DNA of 64,000 bases from Gammaproteobacteria bacterium (GCA_023381645.1 JAMCRJ010000076.1:150618-214617); one strand, 5' to 3'; shown: positions 38,256-49,588, counted from the stretch's first letter. The notes: generated by a model from the letters alone, not told the origin. A program made the numbers and translations.

Positions 38256-39565
38256 TGCGTTCCCTGCATGGCCGTTTGTCCATCGGATTGAGCATGGCTA
38301 TGGTGTGTATGGGTTTGCTGGCCGGCTTGGCATCGTTCTGGCTCGCCTTTGATGAGGCACAGGAATACCAGGATGCGTCCTTGCGGCAGATCGCCGTCCT
38401 GATTCCTCCGGATTATTGGCCAAGCGTGGGCAAGCCCGTGGCGACCGCTCTGGATGTGGACCCCGATGCGCGCATCGTGGTGCAGGCTTTAACGACGTCC
38501 CGGTCGCCGACCGCACCTTTGCTCAGGCTCCCGACCTACCTGAGCAGCGGCTTTCACACGGTGAACGTGGGTGGTCAGAACTGGCGCGTCTTTGTCCGTC
38601 GGGTAGCGCCGGGTAAAAAACTCGCGGTTGCCCAGTCTACCGATGTGCGTAGTGACGCTGCTTTCGCCAGTGCTTTGCGAACCCTCTTGCCCCTTTTGCT
38701 GCTGGTGCCCTTGTTGATCGTGTTCGCCCGTTATCTGGTCCGGCGCAGTCTGGCACCCGTGCATGTTCTGGCCCAGGCGGTGGATGCACAGAACGCGGAA
38801 TATCCCGAGCCTTTGCCGGCAAGTGGGGTGCCGGAGGAAATCGCACCCTTCCTGCGCGCCATCAACCGCCTGCTGGAACGGGTCAGGCTGCTGATGGGCC
38901 AACAACGCCGTTTTGTCGCTGACGCTGCCCATGAGCTGCGGACACCTCTGACGGCACTCTCACTCCAGGCGCAGAATCTGGAACGGGCGGAATCCCTCGC
39001 TGAATGCAGACAGCGCCTGCTGCCTCTCAAAAGCGGTCTGGAGCGATCGCGTCATCTGCTCGATCAGTTGTTGAGTCTGGCCCGCCAGCAGGCGGCAGTG
39101 GCAGCGCATCAGTCGGTGGACCTTGCCGCTATCGCCCGTCTGGTCGTGGAAGATCTCTATCCGCTGGCAGAGCAGAAAAACCTCGATTTTGGCCTGGAGT
39201 TGCAGGGCGAAGTATGGGTAGAGGGGGCGGAAGCGGCGCTGCACAGCCTGATACGCAACGCCGTCGACAACGCCCTGCGCTACAGCCCGGAAAACGGTGA
39301 GGTGACCATCCGAATCCGTAGCGAGGGCGAAGAGGGTATCGTGGAAGTCCTCGATAGTGGTCCGGGCATTCCTCCGGAGGAATCGCATAGAGTATTTGAT
39401 GCGTTCTACCGCCTGCCGGACAGCGCGGAAGGCGGTAGTGGTCTGGGTCTGACCATTGCCCGTCATATTGCCGATCAACTCGGCGGACGAATAACGCTCA
39501 GCGCGCGGAGCGACCGGCAAGGACTGGTTTTTATGTATCGACAGCGCCTTGCCCCGCCTCCTTGA
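38252..39565 (+). CDS. Sensor histidine kinase (QseC-like)
   Basis: The 437-residue inner-membrane kinase has two membrane helices (LSIGLSMAMVCMGLLAGLAS and LRTLLPLLLLVPLLIVFARY) around a periplasmic domain of about 120 residues. The acceptor box VADAAHELRTPLTALSLQ follows, then LIRNAVDNALRYSP (N-box), DSGPGIPPEE and GGSGLGLTIARHIA. ATG 38252 overlaps the regulator stop (ATGA); the frame is open slightly further upstream without a better start. Domain order matches the QseC/TctE group. The signal is unknown. Confidence 0.9.
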   Translation: MMRSLHGRLSIGLSMAMVCMGLLAGLASFWLAFDEAQEYQDASLRQIAVLIPPDYWPSVGKPVATALDVDPDARIVVQALTTSRSPTAPLLRLPTYLSSGFHTVNVGGQNWRVFVRRVAPGKKLAVAQSTDVRSDAAFASALRTLLPLLLLVPLLIVFARYLVRRSLAPVHVLAQAVDAQNAEYPEPLPASGVPEEIAPFLRAINRLLERVRLLMGQQRRFVADAAHELRTPLTALSLQAQNLERAESLAECRQRLLPLKSGLERSRHLLDQLLSLARQQAAVAAHQSVDLAAIARLVVEDLYPLAEQKNLDFGLELQGEVWVEGAEAALHSLIRNAVDNALRYSPENGEVTIRIRSEGEEGIVEVLDSGPGIPPEESHRVFDAFYRLPDSAEGGSGLGLTIARHIADQLGGRITLSARSDRQGLVFMYRQRLAPPP

Positions 39566-39610
39566 ACCATAAAGCACTCTGTATCATACCCCTCATGGAG
39601 CGAAGGGATC

Positions 39611-40993
39611 ATGTATTCGATTTTTGAGAGATCAGGCTGGTGGCGCCTTGCTGCGCATCATGGGCGCATTGCCTTTCTGCCGCTGCTGCTGACGGGCTGT
39701 GCCAGCTATCACGCACAGCCCTTGCGCGATCATCTGTCGGCTATGGCGAAGGTGGAGCGGGAAATGGCTGTCGCCCTGCGCCACGATCATCCCGCCAGCG
39801 CCCAACCGGTAAACCTGCACGCGCCCCTGTCCGGCGAAGATCTCGGCGAAATCGCGGTGCTGCTCAATCCGGACCTGCGGGCGATGCGGGCACAAATCGG
39901 CGTTGCCCAGGCGCAGGTCTTCGCGGCTGGCCTGCTGCCCGACCCGCAGCTTTCCCTGAGCGCCGACCTGCCCAGTAATGTGGCTGCTGGCTACTATAAC
40001 GCCTACAGCATGGGGCTGAGCTGGAGTCTCGCCAGCCTGTTCACCCGCGCTGCGAATCTGCATATTGCCCGGGCGCAAGCGCAATCGGTGCGGTATCAGG
40101 TGGCCTGGCAGGAATGGATGGTGGCCAACCAGACGCGGATACTGGCCCGGCAACTGTATTATCTGCAGAAGCAGGAAGCCGTATCGCAAACGGCGGCGAC
40201 TACTACGGATCAGCTCTACCGGATCTCGGTTCAGAATCTCCGGCTGGGAGATGCCACCATCACCACGACTTCGTTGCGGCAAATCGCCTGGCTGGACAGC
40301 CAAGACCGCATGCTGGCGCTTCGGCGGCAGGTGACTGCCGTGCGGCAGAATATAAATAAAGTGATGGGGTTGCCGCCGAATATGCCACTTTCCCTGCGGG
40401 CGCCGCGAATACTGCAGGATATCCCCGATGCTGCCCGTCTGGTTACTCTTGCGGATGCCCATCGGCTCGATCTGCTGGCGCTGCGCGCGGGTTACCGAGC
40501 TCAGGAAGCGCGGGTACGGCGTGCCATTCTCGGTCAGTATCCGGGTTTCAGCATCGGTATCACCAGGGCTGCCGATACCTCGAATATTCAGACCATCGGC
40601 CCCAGTGTCAGTCTCGATATCCCGCTCTGGAACCGCAATCGCGGGGTTATCGCCGAGTCCGAGGCTACCCGTGCGCAATTACATGCGGCCTACACCGCCC
40701 GCCTCTTTCAGACCCGCGCCGATATCACCGCTCTGGTGGCCGATCTGCGCCGGTTGCGTCAGGAAATTGCTCCGCTGGAGCAGCAGGTGCCGCAATTGCA
40801 AAGCGCCGAGCAGCGACTGCGGGGCGCGGCGGCGGAGCACAATGTGACCCTGATCGATTATGAGGCGGTGCGCAGTCAGTCTCTCGCCAAGAGCCTGCAA
40901 CTGCTGGCCCTGAAGCAGGCTTATGCGGAACAGCAGGCGGCCCTGGAAATGGCGGTGGGCCTGCCCTGGCAACAATGGAGAAAACAGCGGTGA
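39611..40993 (+). CDS. TolC-family outer-membrane efflux lipoprotein
   Basis: The 460-residue channel protein carries a signal ending in a lipobox (LPLLLTGCASY), so it is probably lipid-anchored as CusC- and OprM-type channels are. Two efflux-protein repeats are visible: LNPDLRAMRAQIGVAQAQVF with LLPDPQLSLSADLPSN in the first, and LDLLALRAGYRAQEARVRRA with DIPLWNRNRGVIAESEAT in the second. It is the first gene of the second efflux operon, 45 bases after the kinase stop, and overlaps or touches the adaptor gene. Confidence 0.9.
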   Translation: MYSIFERSGWWRLAAHHGRIAFLPLLLTGCASYHAQPLRDHLSAMAKVEREMAVALRHDHPASAQPVNLHAPLSGEDLGEIAVLLNPDLRAMRAQIGVAQAQVFAAGLLPDPQLSLSADLPSNVAAGYYNAYSMGLSWSLASLFTRAANLHIARAQAQSVRYQVAWQEWMVANQTRILARQLYYLQKQEAVSQTAATTTDQLYRISVQNLRLGDATITTTSLRQIAWLDSQDRMLALRRQVTAVRQNINKVMGLPPNMPLSLRAPRILQDIPDAARLVTLADAHRLDLLALRAGYRAQEARVRRAILGQYPGFSIGITRAADTSNIQTIGPSVSLDIPLWNRNRGVIAESEATRAQLHAAYTARLFQTRADITALVADLRRLRQEIAPLEQQVPQLQSAEQRLRGAAAEHNVTLIDYEAVRSQSLAKSLQLLALKQAYAEQQAALEMAVGLPWQQWRKQR

Positions 40994-42027
40994 TGCGACG
41001 GATACCGGGATGGCTGTGGGCTATTTTAGGGCTGGGACTCAGTGTGCCGGTACTGCCAGCGACGGCGGAGGTGTCGGCCCTGGTCCAGTTGACTCCCGCG
41101 CGGGTGATGCCACTGGCAGAGCATTTGCGGGCTTACGGCACGGTGGAATTCGCGCCGGAGGGCGGTCGGACCTTGTCGCTGGAAGCCGAGAGTCTGGTCA
41201 GTCAGGTGCTGGTGGCCAATGGCCAGCGGGTACATCAGGGGGAAGCGTTGCTGCGGGTGGCGCCTTCCATCAATGACCAGCTCCAGTTGCAGCAGGCGCA
41301 GATCGGCGTGCGCTTCGCCCTCACCGACCAGCAGCGCCTGGAATCCCTGCGCACCCGGCAACTGGCGACCAATGCTGAGGTGCAGACCGCGCAGCAAACC
41401 CTCGCCAAAGCGCAAGCCACCCTCCACGATCTACAGATGCGTCTCAAGGCCCTGCAAGCCGGGGTGGTGCGTTCGCCCATCGATGGCGTTGTCGAGACGG
41501 TATCCGTCCACCAGGGCGATCTGATCGCTGCCGGACAACCCTTGCTGCGCCTCAGCACGGGCAGTGCGTTACGCATTTTGCTGGGTGTCGAACCGGAAGA
41601 TCTGCCCCGCGTCAAAGTGGGCGACGCCGTGCGGCTCCGTCCCGTGTACGGGGACCAGTTCCCGTTATCGGGTAAGATTCAGCAGATTTATTGGCAAGTC
41701 GATCCCAAAACTCGCCTCGCCCAGGTCGTTGTCCCTATGGCCGCGACCGCCAGTTTGTTGCCGGGCGCCATGGTGCGCGCCCAAATCATCCTGGGACATC
41801 AGAAATCGTTGGCTATTCCCGATAGCGCCGTTTTACAGCAAGGTGGCCGTTCCTATTGTTTTGTGGATGTGCATGGAAAAGCGCAGCAGCGCTGGATAGA
41901 GACAGGCTGGCGCGAAGCCGGCTGGATTGCGGTCAGTAAGGGGTTGCAGGCCGGAGAGATGGTGGTCAGCCTCGGCAATTATGAGTTGCGGGATGGCATG
42001 GCGCTGCGTGTGGCGGGGAAATCCTGA
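40993..42027 (+). CDS. RND efflux periplasmic adaptor
   Basis: This membrane fusion protein of 344 residues has a signal-like N-terminus (GWLWAILGLGLSVPVLPATA), lipoyl halves (LEAESLVSQVLVANGQRVHQ and GVVRSPIDGVVETVSVHQGD), a short coiled hairpin (RQLATNAEVQTAQQTLAKAQ) and a beta barrel (VGDAVRLRPVYGDQFPLSGK). Two starts are possible: ATG 40975, inside the upstream gene, and ATG 40993, which overlaps the upstream stop and has GGAG 12 bases before; the second is preferred. Its stop overlaps the permease start. Confidence 0.88.
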   Translation: MRRIPGWLWAILGLGLSVPVLPATAEVSALVQLTPARVMPLAEHLRAYGTVEFAPEGGRTLSLEAESLVSQVLVANGQRVHQGEALLRVAPSINDQLQLQQAQIGVRFALTDQQRLESLRTRQLATNAEVQTAQQTLAKAQATLHDLQMRLKALQAGVVRSPIDGVVETVSVHQGDLIAAGQPLLRLSTGSALRILLGVEPEDLPRVKVGDAVRLRPVYGDQFPLSGKIQQIYWQVDPKTRLAQVVVPMAATASLLPGAMVRAQIILGHQKSLAIPDSAVLQQGGRSYCFVDVHGKAQQRWIETGWREAGWIAVSKGLQAGEMVVSLGNYELRDGMALRVAGKS

Positions 42028-45000
42028 TGGGTGACTGGCTGCAGCGGCACCGCCGTTCCCTGTTGTTCATGCTGCTGGTATTGGTGCTGGCGGGCTTGTT
42101 GGTGGCGTTGAAAATGCCCGTGGCCCTGTTCCCGGATATCACCTTCCCGCGCATCGTAGTCTCCGCAGACTCGGGCAATATGCCTATCGGACAGACCCAG
42201 GTCGCCGTCACCCGCCCGCTGGAGCAGGCATTGCGGGCGGTGCCGGGGGTTCAGCGTATTCGCTCCACCACGGCCCGGGGTGCGGCCGAGATTTCCGTGC
42301 AGTTTACTTGGGGTACCGACATGACTTCCGCCTTGCTACAGGCGGAGTCGGCCGTTAACGGGGTACTTCCGAAGTTGCCGCCCGATACCCGCTTCAGCGC
42401 CCGGCGCATGGATCCGACGGTATTTCCCATTCTCGGCCTCTCCCTGACTTCCAATCGCCTTGACCCGGTCGCCTTGCGCCATTATGCGTATTACGATTTG
42501 CGGCCCTTGCTGTTGGCTGTCCATGGGGTGGCTCAGGTGGATATTCAGGGCGGTGCGCAGGCGGAATACCAGGTGATTGTCGACCCCATGCGTCTGCAAA
42601 GCTACGGGCTCAGCCTTGCCGATGTCGAATCCGCTCTCGCCAACAGCAATATCATCACCGCCGTCGGCCGTCTCCAACGCCATTACCGCCTTTACCAGAT
42701 TCTCAGCGAAAGTCCCCTGAAAAATGCCAGGGATATCGGCCACACCATCCTCAAAACTGGCGCCGACGGCGTGGTGGATCTCAGTGATGTGGCGCAGATT
42801 CGCCCCGGCACCATTCCGCAGTGGACCACCGTCACCGCCAACGGTAAGCCTGCAGTGCTGGTCAACATCAAGCAGCAGCTCGGTGCCAACACGGTGGCGA
42901 TTGATCACGCCATCCGCACCCTGCTGCGACGGGACGCCGGCAGCATCCCGGCCGGAGTGAAAATCAGCACCTGGTATGACCAGAGCCAGTTGATCACAGC
43001 GGCCGCATCCAGTGTTCGGGATGCCATTTTTATCGGAGCCGCATTGGCCGCATTGGTGCTTCTCGCTTTCCTCCGTAATCTGCGGCTGACCTTCATCGTT
43101 GCCATCGTCCTGCCCAGCGTATTGCTGGCCAGCGTGGTGATTCTGTATGTGTTCCATCAGAGTTTTAACATCATGACCCTCGGTGGTATGGCGGCAGCGG
43201 TGGGGCTGGTGGTGGACGACGCGGTGGTCATGCTGGAACATATTATGCAACGCATTTCCGAGCATCCCGGAGCGCGCGTTTCAGTGCTCCATTCTGCGCT
43301 GGAAATGAGCAAGCCGCTGGCGGGTTCTTCGGCGGCAACGATCATCATCTTCGCGCCCCTGGCCTTTCTCTCGGGGGTGACCGGGGCTTTTTTTCAGGCA
43401 CTGGCCATCTCCATCTCCGCCGCGCTGATCATTTCCTTTTTGGTGGCCTATCTGGCGGTGCCCCTTCTGGCGGACGCCCTGCTGACCAGCCGGGATGCCG
43501 AAAGGGCCGAGCGGCCTGGTCGTCTCCTGGGCTGGACCAGTTTGCATTATGGTCGGGTGCTGGGGAATCTCTTGCGACGGCCCATACTGCTAGTGCCTAT
43601 TTTGTGCGCTTTTCTGGTCCTTGGGGGCTGGTCCTATACCCAGGTGGGCAGCGGTTTTATGCCCTCTATGGACGAGGGAGGCTTCGTCCTCGACTACAAG
43701 GCGGCCCCCGGCACCTCCCTCGCCGAAACCGACCGTTTGTTGGACCAGGTGCAGCAGATTCTGGCGAAGACACCGGAGGTGGCGAGCTATTCCCGGCGCA
43801 CGGGCCTGCAACTGGGGGGCGGTATTACGGAGGCCAATACCGGAGACTTCTTTATTCGCTTGAAATCCCATCGCAGTCGCAATATCTGGCAGGTAATGCA
43901 GAATGTACGCGACAAAATTAACACGCAAGTACCCGGTCTGCGGGTAGAAACCGGACAGTTGATGGAGGATCTGATCGGTGACCTTACCGCCGTACCACAA
44001 CCTATAGAAATCAAGATATTCGGTGCGAATCCCCGAACGCTGGAAAACGTCGCAGGACAGGTGGCGCGCCGTATCGGGAAAGTATCGGGTGTGGCGGAGG
44101 TCTTTGACGGTGTGACCATTGCCGGGGACGCGGTGGATATTCATGTGGATCCGGTCAAGGCGGCGCTGGCGGGAATGACGCCGGGGCAGGTAACCGCGCA
44201 GTTACAGGGCCTGATGCAAGGCCGGGTGGTCAGCCTGATTCCCCAGGGGCAGGAGATGGTCGGGGTGCGGGTGCGTGCGCCCCATGATCTCTGGAGTGAA
44301 ATTCGCCGTCTGCGGCAATTACCCATCGTCGCGCCGGATGGCCATTATCTGGCCCTGGGACAGGTCGCGCGGATTCAGATCAAGGCCGGACAGGCGGAAT
44401 TGCAAGCCGAAAATCTGAAACCGATGGTTGCCGTCACGGCACGCATCGAAGGGCGGGCCATGAGTACGGTCATGGGCGAGGTGGAGGCCCGGCTGGCCCA
44501 CCTGTCCCTGCCGCAGGGTGTGTATCTGCAATACGGCGGCCTCTACCGGGAACAGCAGAAGGCCATGCACGAACTGGCACTGGTCCTGCTCGCTGCCATT
44601 TTGCTGGTGGCGGTTCTACTGCTCTTTCTCTATGAACGCTTCACCATCGTCCTCAGCATTCTGGCGACGGCGTTGCTCGCCCTCGGTAGTGTATTCATCG
44701 GTCTCTGGATCACGGGAACGCAACGCAACATCACGGCGATGATCGGTATCACCATGATTGTCGGGATCGTAACCGAAACTGCCATTTTCTTCTTTGCCGA
44801 GGCGCAGAATAGCGACGTCCCCGAACTCGTCAGGGCGGGGAGGGCGCGTCTGCGGCCGGTGCTGATGACGGCCATTATCGCCATACTGGCCCTGATGCCC
44901 CTGGCACTGGGCCTGGGCGCCGGGGCGGAGATGCAGGCCCCACTGGCCATCGCCATCATCTCCGGATTACTGGCGGAGTTGCCCCTGGTGCTGGTGGTGA

Positions 45001-45065
45001 TGCCAGGTATTTACGCGGTGCTGGAGGGCCTCCGCCGGCGCATGACGCGCTCGTCCGTAGAATAG
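42027..45065 (+). CDS. RND efflux pump, inner-membrane permease (second system)
   Basis: The 1012-residue RND transporter has the usual two six-helix halves. The N-terminus reads LFMLLVLVLAGLLVALKMPV, then ALFPDITFPRIVVSADSGN. The proton-relay helix is intact: GLVVDDAVVMLEH with D397 and D398. In TM10, GIVTETAIFFFAEAQ has Glu where drug pumps have Lys. FMPSMDEGGFVLDYKAAPGT in the second loop resembles CusA/CzcA-type metal pumps as well as related uncharacterised exporters. It closes an operon of regulator, kinase, channel and adaptor. Substrate cannot be decided from sequence alone; metals or organic compounds are both possible. Confidence 0.9.
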   Translation: MGDWLQRHRRSLLFMLLVLVLAGLLVALKMPVALFPDITFPRIVVSADSGNMPIGQTQVAVTRPLEQALRAVPGVQRIRSTTARGAAEISVQFTWGTDMTSALLQAESAVNGVLPKLPPDTRFSARRMDPTVFPILGLSLTSNRLDPVALRHYAYYDLRPLLLAVHGVAQVDIQGGAQAEYQVIVDPMRLQSYGLSLADVESALANSNIITAVGRLQRHYRLYQILSESPLKNARDIGHTILKTGADGVVDLSDVAQIRPGTIPQWTTVTANGKPAVLVNIKQQLGANTVAIDHAIRTLLRRDAGSIPAGVKISTWYDQSQLITAAASSVRDAIFIGAALAALVLLAFLRNLRLTFIVAIVLPSVLLASVVILYVFHQSFNIMTLGGMAAAVGLVVDDAVVMLEHIMQRISEHPGARVSVLHSALEMSKPLAGSSAATIIIFAPLAFLSGVTGAFFQALAISISAALIISFLVAYLAVPLLADALLTSRDAERAERPGRLLGWTSLHYGRVLGNLLRRPILLVPILCAFLVLGGWSYTQVGSGFMPSMDEGGFVLDYKAAPGTSLAETDRLLDQVQQILAKTPEVASYSRRTGLQLGGGITEANTGDFFIRLKSHRSRNIWQVMQNVRDKINTQVPGLRVETGQLMEDLIGDLTAVPQPIEIKIFGANPRTLENVAGQVARRIGKVSGVAEVFDGVTIAGDAVDIHVDPVKAALAGMTPGQVTAQLQGLMQGRVVSLIPQGQEMVGVRVRAPHDLWSEIRRLRQLPIVAPDGHYLALGQVARIQIKAGQAELQAENLKPMVAVTARIEGRAMSTVMGEVEARLAHLSLPQGVYLQYGGLYREQQKAMHELALVLLAAILLVAVLLLFLYERFTIVLSILATALLALGSVFIGLWITGTQRNITAMIGITMIVGIVTETAIFFFAEAQNSDVPELVRAGRARLRPVLMTAIIAILALMPLALGLGAGAEMQAPLAIAIISGLLAELPLVLVVMPGIYAVLEGLRRRMTRSSVE

Positions 45066-45194
45066 TCATGAGTTGCCGCCAACGGGAAGGCCACTGGAAA
45101 CCGTGCGGGGTGGTTCCCCTTGCCGGATGTCCGCGGGGCTGCCCATCCGTCCCTTTCGGCTTTATGATAGGAGGAGGCAGAAGGAAACCACCAT

Positions 45195-47165
45195 TTGAGC
45201 TATAGCGCCGAACAATTCACTGTCCTCAAGGGACTCGAACCGGTCAAGTTGCGTCCGGGCATGTATACCCGTACGACTTGCCCTACCCACATCATTCAGG
45301 AAGTGATCGACAACGCCGCCGATGAAGCGCTGGCCGGCCAGGCGACGCGCATCGACGTGACGGTCCGTGACGACGGTTCGGTGGTCGTCGAGGACAATGG
45401 CCGCGGCATCCCGGTCGGCATTCCACCCGGCGAGTCTCGCCCGGCGGCCGAGCTGGCCTTCACGACCCTGCACGCGGGCGGCAAGTTTGATAAGTCGGAC
45501 ATGGAGTCGGCTTACCGCTTTTCCGGCGGTTTGCATGGGGTGGGAGTGGCTGTCACCAATGCCCTGTCCCAGCGGGTGGAGGTCGAGATCAAGACCCGCG
45601 ACCCCCAGGGTTCGGGCAATGGTCGCTATCGGCTGGTGTTTGCGCAGGGGGACCTACGCGAAGCGCTGACCCGGCTGGAAGATTGCGGCCCGCGCAGCCA
45701 TGGCACCCGGGTCCAGGTATGGCCGGACGGGCAGTATTTCGACTCGGACAGAATCAATATCCGTGAGCTCACCCATCTCTTGCGCGCCAAGGCCATTCTC
45801 CTCCCTGGCCTGCAAGTGAGCCTCGCCCTCCCGGAGCAGGAGCCCGTCGTCTGGAAATATAGTGAAGGTCTGGCGGAATACCTCGCGGAAATCGTCGGTG
45901 ATCTCGAACTGGCCACGCCGATTTTTGCGGGAGCCTCCTATCAGGACGGGGACAGTAACGGCTTCGCGAAAGGGGAGGGCGCGGGCTGGGCGCTCTGCTG
46001 GATCAACGGCGCTGCGCCCGGTCCGGAAACTTACGTCAACCTGATCCCGACGCTGGACGGCGGCACTCACGAGTCGGGCTTTCGGGCCGGGGTTTTTGAG
46101 GCGGTGCGCAGTTTTATGGAGCACCACAGCCTCGTCCCCGCCAAGCTCAAACTGGTACAGGATGATGTTACCGGGAAGATGGCGCTGGTGCTGTCGGCGC
46201 GCGTGCTGGATCCGCAGTTCCAGGGGCAGACCAAAGACAAGCTCACCAGCCGCGACGCCCATAAGCTGATGGCGCAGACCGTGCGTGATCCGCTGGAACT
46301 CTGGCTCAACAGCCATCCGGATGCCGGGAAGGCGATCGCAGAGCTGGCGATCCAGAATGCCCAGGCCCGTACCCGCGCCGCGCAAAAAATCGAGCGTAAG
46401 AAGGGCTCGGGGCTGGCGACACTTCCCGGCAAGCTGACGGATTGTGAAAGTGAGGATATTCAGCGCAATGAGTTGTTTCTGGTCGAAGGGGACTCTGCCG
46501 GCGGTTCCGCCAAGGCGGCGCGCGACAAGGAATATCAGGCCTTGCTGCCGTTGCGGGGCAAGGTGCTCAACACTTGGGAAGTGGATGCGGACCAGATCTT
46601 CAAGAACCAGGAAGTCCACAATATGGCGGTGGCCCTGGGCATTGAAGCACACGGTTTTCAGGCGGACCCGGATCGGGTGCTGGCCGGGCTGCGCTACGGC
46701 AAGATCATGATCCTGTCCGATGCCGATGTAGATGGCAGCCATATTCAGGTACTGATCCTGACCCTGTTCCTGCGGCACTTTCCGGCGTTGTTGCAGCGCG
46801 GCCATGTGTTCGTGGTCAAGCCGCCTTTATACCGGGTGGATACCACCTGGCGTGGCAAGGTCCGTAAAATCTACTGCGAGGCAGAGGCGGAGCGGGACGC
46901 GGCGATAGATCGCCTGCGCACCGAAGGTGTCAAGGAAAGTGCCATCTCGGTGCAGCGTTTCAAGGGCCTGGGTGAGATGAACCCGGATCAGCTCTGGGAA
47001 ACCTCCATGTGCCCGGACACCCGTTCCCTCGTCCCGTTGTCCATGACGGCGGCTGATCAGTCGGCGCTGCATACCCGCTTCAGCCTGCTGATGGCCAAAC
47101 AGTCCGCCGGCGGGCGGCGCGAATGGATGGAGCGGGATGGCTGGACGGCGGATATCGATATTTGA
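45195..47165 (+). CDS. parE: DNA topoisomerase IV subunit B
   Basis: ParE is the ATPase subunit of topoisomerase IV, which separates linked daughter chromosomes. The 656-residue product shows the GHKL ATPase ([37 protein letters not shown]), the transducer, and the Toprim domain ([33 protein letters not shown]). Translation starts at a TTG, with AAGGA nine bases upstream and no nearer ATG. The gap to parC is 17 bases, so both subunits are co-expressed. The length and [15 protein letters not shown] fit ParE rather than GyrB. Confidence 0.94.
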   Translation: MSYSAEQFTVLKGLEPVKLRPGMYTRTTCPTHIIQEVIDNAADEALAGQATRIDVTVRDDGSVVVEDNGRGIPVGIPPGESRPAAELAFTTLHAGGKFDKSDMESAYRFSGGLHGVGVAVTNALSQRVEVEIKTRDPQGSGNGRYRLVFAQGDLREALTRLEDCGPRSHGTRVQVWPDGQYFDSDRINIRELTHLLRAKAILLPGLQVSLALPEQEPVVWKYSEGLAEYLAEIVGDLELATPIFAGASYQDGDSNGFAKGEGAGWALCWINGAAPGPETYVNLIPTLDGGTHESGFRAGVFEAVRSFMEHHSLVPAKLKLVQDDVTGKMALVLSARVLDPQFQGQTKDKLTSRDAHKLMAQTVRDPLELWLNSHPDAGKAIAELAIQNAQARTRAAQKIERKKGSGLATLPGKLTDCESEDIQRNELFLVEGDSAGGSAKAARDKEYQALLPLRGKVLNTWEVDADQIFKNQEVHNMAVALGIEAHGFQADPDRVLAGLRYGKIMILSDADVDGSHIQVLILTLFLRHFPALLQRGHVFVVKPPLYRVDTTWRGKVRKIYCEAEAERDAAIDRLRTEGVKESAISVQRFKGLGEMNPDQLWETSMCPDTRSLVPLSMTAADQSALHTRFSLLMAKQSAGGRREWMERDGWTADIDI

Positions 47166-47182
47166 GGCGAGGAGTTTCAGGC

Positions 47183-49588
47183 ATGGATAATACCCGGGAT
47201 CTTTTTGATCTCATCGGTAATGCGCACTCCCCGGAAACCGGGGCGGTCACCGACGACACGCCTGCTCCGGTGTCAGCCGAAGCGGTGCCGGAAGTCGCAG
47301 CGTTATCCGCTGCCTCGCCAGCACCACCCCCTCCGCCATCCGGGGATGCCGGCCCTGACGCCGGCGAACCTGGGGAGCCGCCGCTCGCGGAATATGCCGC
47401 GCGTGCTTACCTTGCCTACGCCATGAGTGTGGTAACCGGGCGGGCGATTCCGGCGCTGGCCGACGGCCAGAAACCGGTGCAACGGCGGATTCTCTATGCC
47501 ATGCGCGACATGGGGCTGCAACGTTCCCCGCAGCATGTCAAGTCTGCCCGGGTGGTGGGCGAGGTGATCGGCAAGTGGCACCCCCACGGCGACACTTCGG
47601 TATATGACGCCATGGTGCGTATGGCCCAGCACTTCACCTTGCGCTACCCGGTGGTGGATGGGCAGGGCAACTTCGGGTCTCTGGACGGCGACTCGGCCGC
47701 CGCCATGCGCTACACCGAAGCCAATCTGACCCCCATTTCCGAGCTGCTGCTGGCAGAGATGGACGAGGGCACGGTCGATTTTCGCAGCAACTATGACGGT
47801 ACGCTGGAAGAACCCGTCACCTTGCCCGCCCGCTTGCCCTTCCTACTGATGAACGGCGCCTCCGGCATCGCGGTCGGCATGGCTACGGAGATTCCGCCCC
47901 ACAATTTGCGCGAACTGGCGCAGGTCTGTGCGGAGTTGATCTTGCGCCCGGACATGGCCGATGACGAAATACTGCAGCAGATTCCCGGCCCCGACTTCCC
48001 TGGCGGTGGCCAGATTATTTCCTCGCCCGGGCAAATCCGCGAGGCCTATCAATCGGGGCGCGGCAGCATCCGGGTGCGTGCCCGCTGGGAGGTCGAAAAG
48101 CTGGCGCGCGGGGAGTGGCGCATCGCGGTACAGCAACTGCCGCCGGGGGTATCCACCGCACAGATCCTTTCGGAGATAGAAACCCTTTCCAATCCGCAAG
48201 CCAAAGGGGACGGCAAGAAAAAGGCGCTCACCCCGGAGCAGCAGGCCACGAAAAACGCCATGCTGTCCCAGATCGATACCGTGCGCGACGAGTCGGGCAA
48301 GGCCCACGCCGTGCGGATCGTCGTCGAGCCGCGCTCGCGCAATCAGGACCCGCAGAGCCTGATGACCTACCTGTTGGCCCGCACCTCGCTGGAGTCCAAC
48401 CAGCCGGTGAATCTCACGGTGCTGGATCTGGATGGCAAAGCACCGTGTATGCCGCTCACCCGGATATTACGGCAGTGGGTGCGCTATCGGGTGACGACCG
48501 TACGGCGGCGCAGCCAGTTTCGCCTCGACAAGGCCCTGGCGCGCATCCATATTCTCGAAGGCCGTTTGCGGGTGCTGCTGGATATCGACGCGGTGATCCG
48601 TGTGATCCGCGAGTCCGATGAACCCAGGGCCGACCTCATGGCCCATTTCGATCTCAGCGAGATTCAGGCGGAGGACATTCTGGAGATTCGCCTGCGGCAA
48701 CTGGCGCGCCTGGCCGGTATCGAACTGGAAAAGGAACTGGTTGACAAGCGAGAAACGGCCGCGTACCTGAGCGCGCTCCTGCAGGATGAGTCCCGACTGC
48801 GGGCATTGATTGCCGAAGAAATCCAGGCCGACGCCCAAAAATTTGGCGATGATCGTCGCACCCTGCTGGAAGCCGATACCGCCATCACCAACAAATCCAT
48901 TCAGACCTTTGCCGCTGCCATTACGGATGAACCCGTTACGGTGATCGTCTCGCAAAAAGGCTGGCTGCGTACCCGCTCCGGCCACGGGCTGGATACGACG
49001 GCGCTGGGGTTCAAGGAAGGCGATGCCTTGTTGCAAGCCTTCGAGGCACGAACCGTAGATACTCTGGTCCTGCTGGATCATTCGGGGCGTGCCTACTCCA
49101 TAGCCGTGGCGCAAATACCGGGAGGGCGGGGCGACGGCATTCCAGTGTCGAGCCAGGTGGATTTCCAGCCGGGAGGCGTGCTGGCTTCGGTAGGATGCGG
49201 CGCCGGCGACAGCCTTTGGCTGGTGGCTGGAACCGGTGGCTACGGATTCCTGAGCACCCTGGAAAATATGACCGGCCGGAACCGGGCCGGCAAGGCTTTT
49301 TTGACCCTGGACGCGAAGGAGCGCCCCCTGCCTTTGATCCGCGTCACCGATCTTCAGGCGGAAGCGCTCTGTCTGTCTTCAGACGGGCGCGGCTTGCTGT
49401 TTCCCCTTGCCGAGGTTAAAAATCTTCCCAAGGGTAGGGGGGTCAAGCTGATCGCCCTGAGCGCATCTGCCACCCTGCAATCCCTGTCGGTCTATCGGGA
49501 CGATCAGCCCTTGCCGCGCGGAATGCGGAAAAATCGCGTGGAAGCCTGTCGTGGCCGGCGTGGCGGACGCGGCAGGCCCGTGCGTTAG
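47183..49588 (+). CDS. parC: DNA topoisomerase IV subunit A
   Basis: ParC is the DNA-breaking subunit. The 801-residue product has an unusual Pro/Ala-rich N-terminal extension of about 70 residues before the family start ([20 protein letters not shown]). The core follows: [40 protein letters not shown] with the catalytic tyrosine, and a five-bladed C-terminal domain ending in a basic tail. ATG 47183 follows GCGAGGAG; the longer frame from 47123 overlaps parE. The extension is low-complexity and its role is unknown. Confidence 0.94.
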   Translation: MDNTRDLFDLIGNAHSPETGAVTDDTPAPVSAEAVPEVAALSAASPAPPPPPSGDAGPDAGEPGEPPLAEYAARAYLAYAMSVVTGRAIPALADGQKPVQRRILYAMRDMGLQRSPQHVKSARVVGEVIGKWHPHGDTSVYDAMVRMAQHFTLRYPVVDGQGNFGSLDGDSAAAMRYTEANLTPISELLLAEMDEGTVDFRSNYDGTLEEPVTLPARLPFLLMNGASGIAVGMATEIPPHNLRELAQVCAELILRPDMADDEILQQIPGPDFPGGGQIISSPGQIREAYQSGRGSIRVRARWEVEKLARGEWRIAVQQLPPGVSTAQILSEIETLSNPQAKGDGKKKALTPEQQATKNAMLSQIDTVRDESGKAHAVRIVVEPRSRNQDPQSLMTYLLARTSLESNQPVNLTVLDLDGKAPCMPLTRILRQWVRYRVTTVRRRSQFRLDKALARIHILEGRLRVLLDIDAVIRVIRESDEPRADLMAHFDLSEIQAEDILEIRLRQLARLAGIELEKELVDKRETAAYLSALLQDESRLRALIAEEIQADAQKFGDDRRTLLEADTAITNKSIQTFAAAITDEPVTVIVSQKGWLRTRSGHGLDTTALGFKEGDALLQAFEARTVDTLVLLDHSGRAYSIAVAQIPGGRGDGIPVSSQVDFQPGGVLASVGCGAGDSLWLVAGTGGYGFLSTLENMTGRNRAGKAFLTLDAKERPLPLIRVTDLQAEALCLSSDGRGLLFPLAEVKNLPKGRGVKLIALSASATLQSLSVYRDDQPLPRGMRKNRVEACRGRRGGRGRPVR

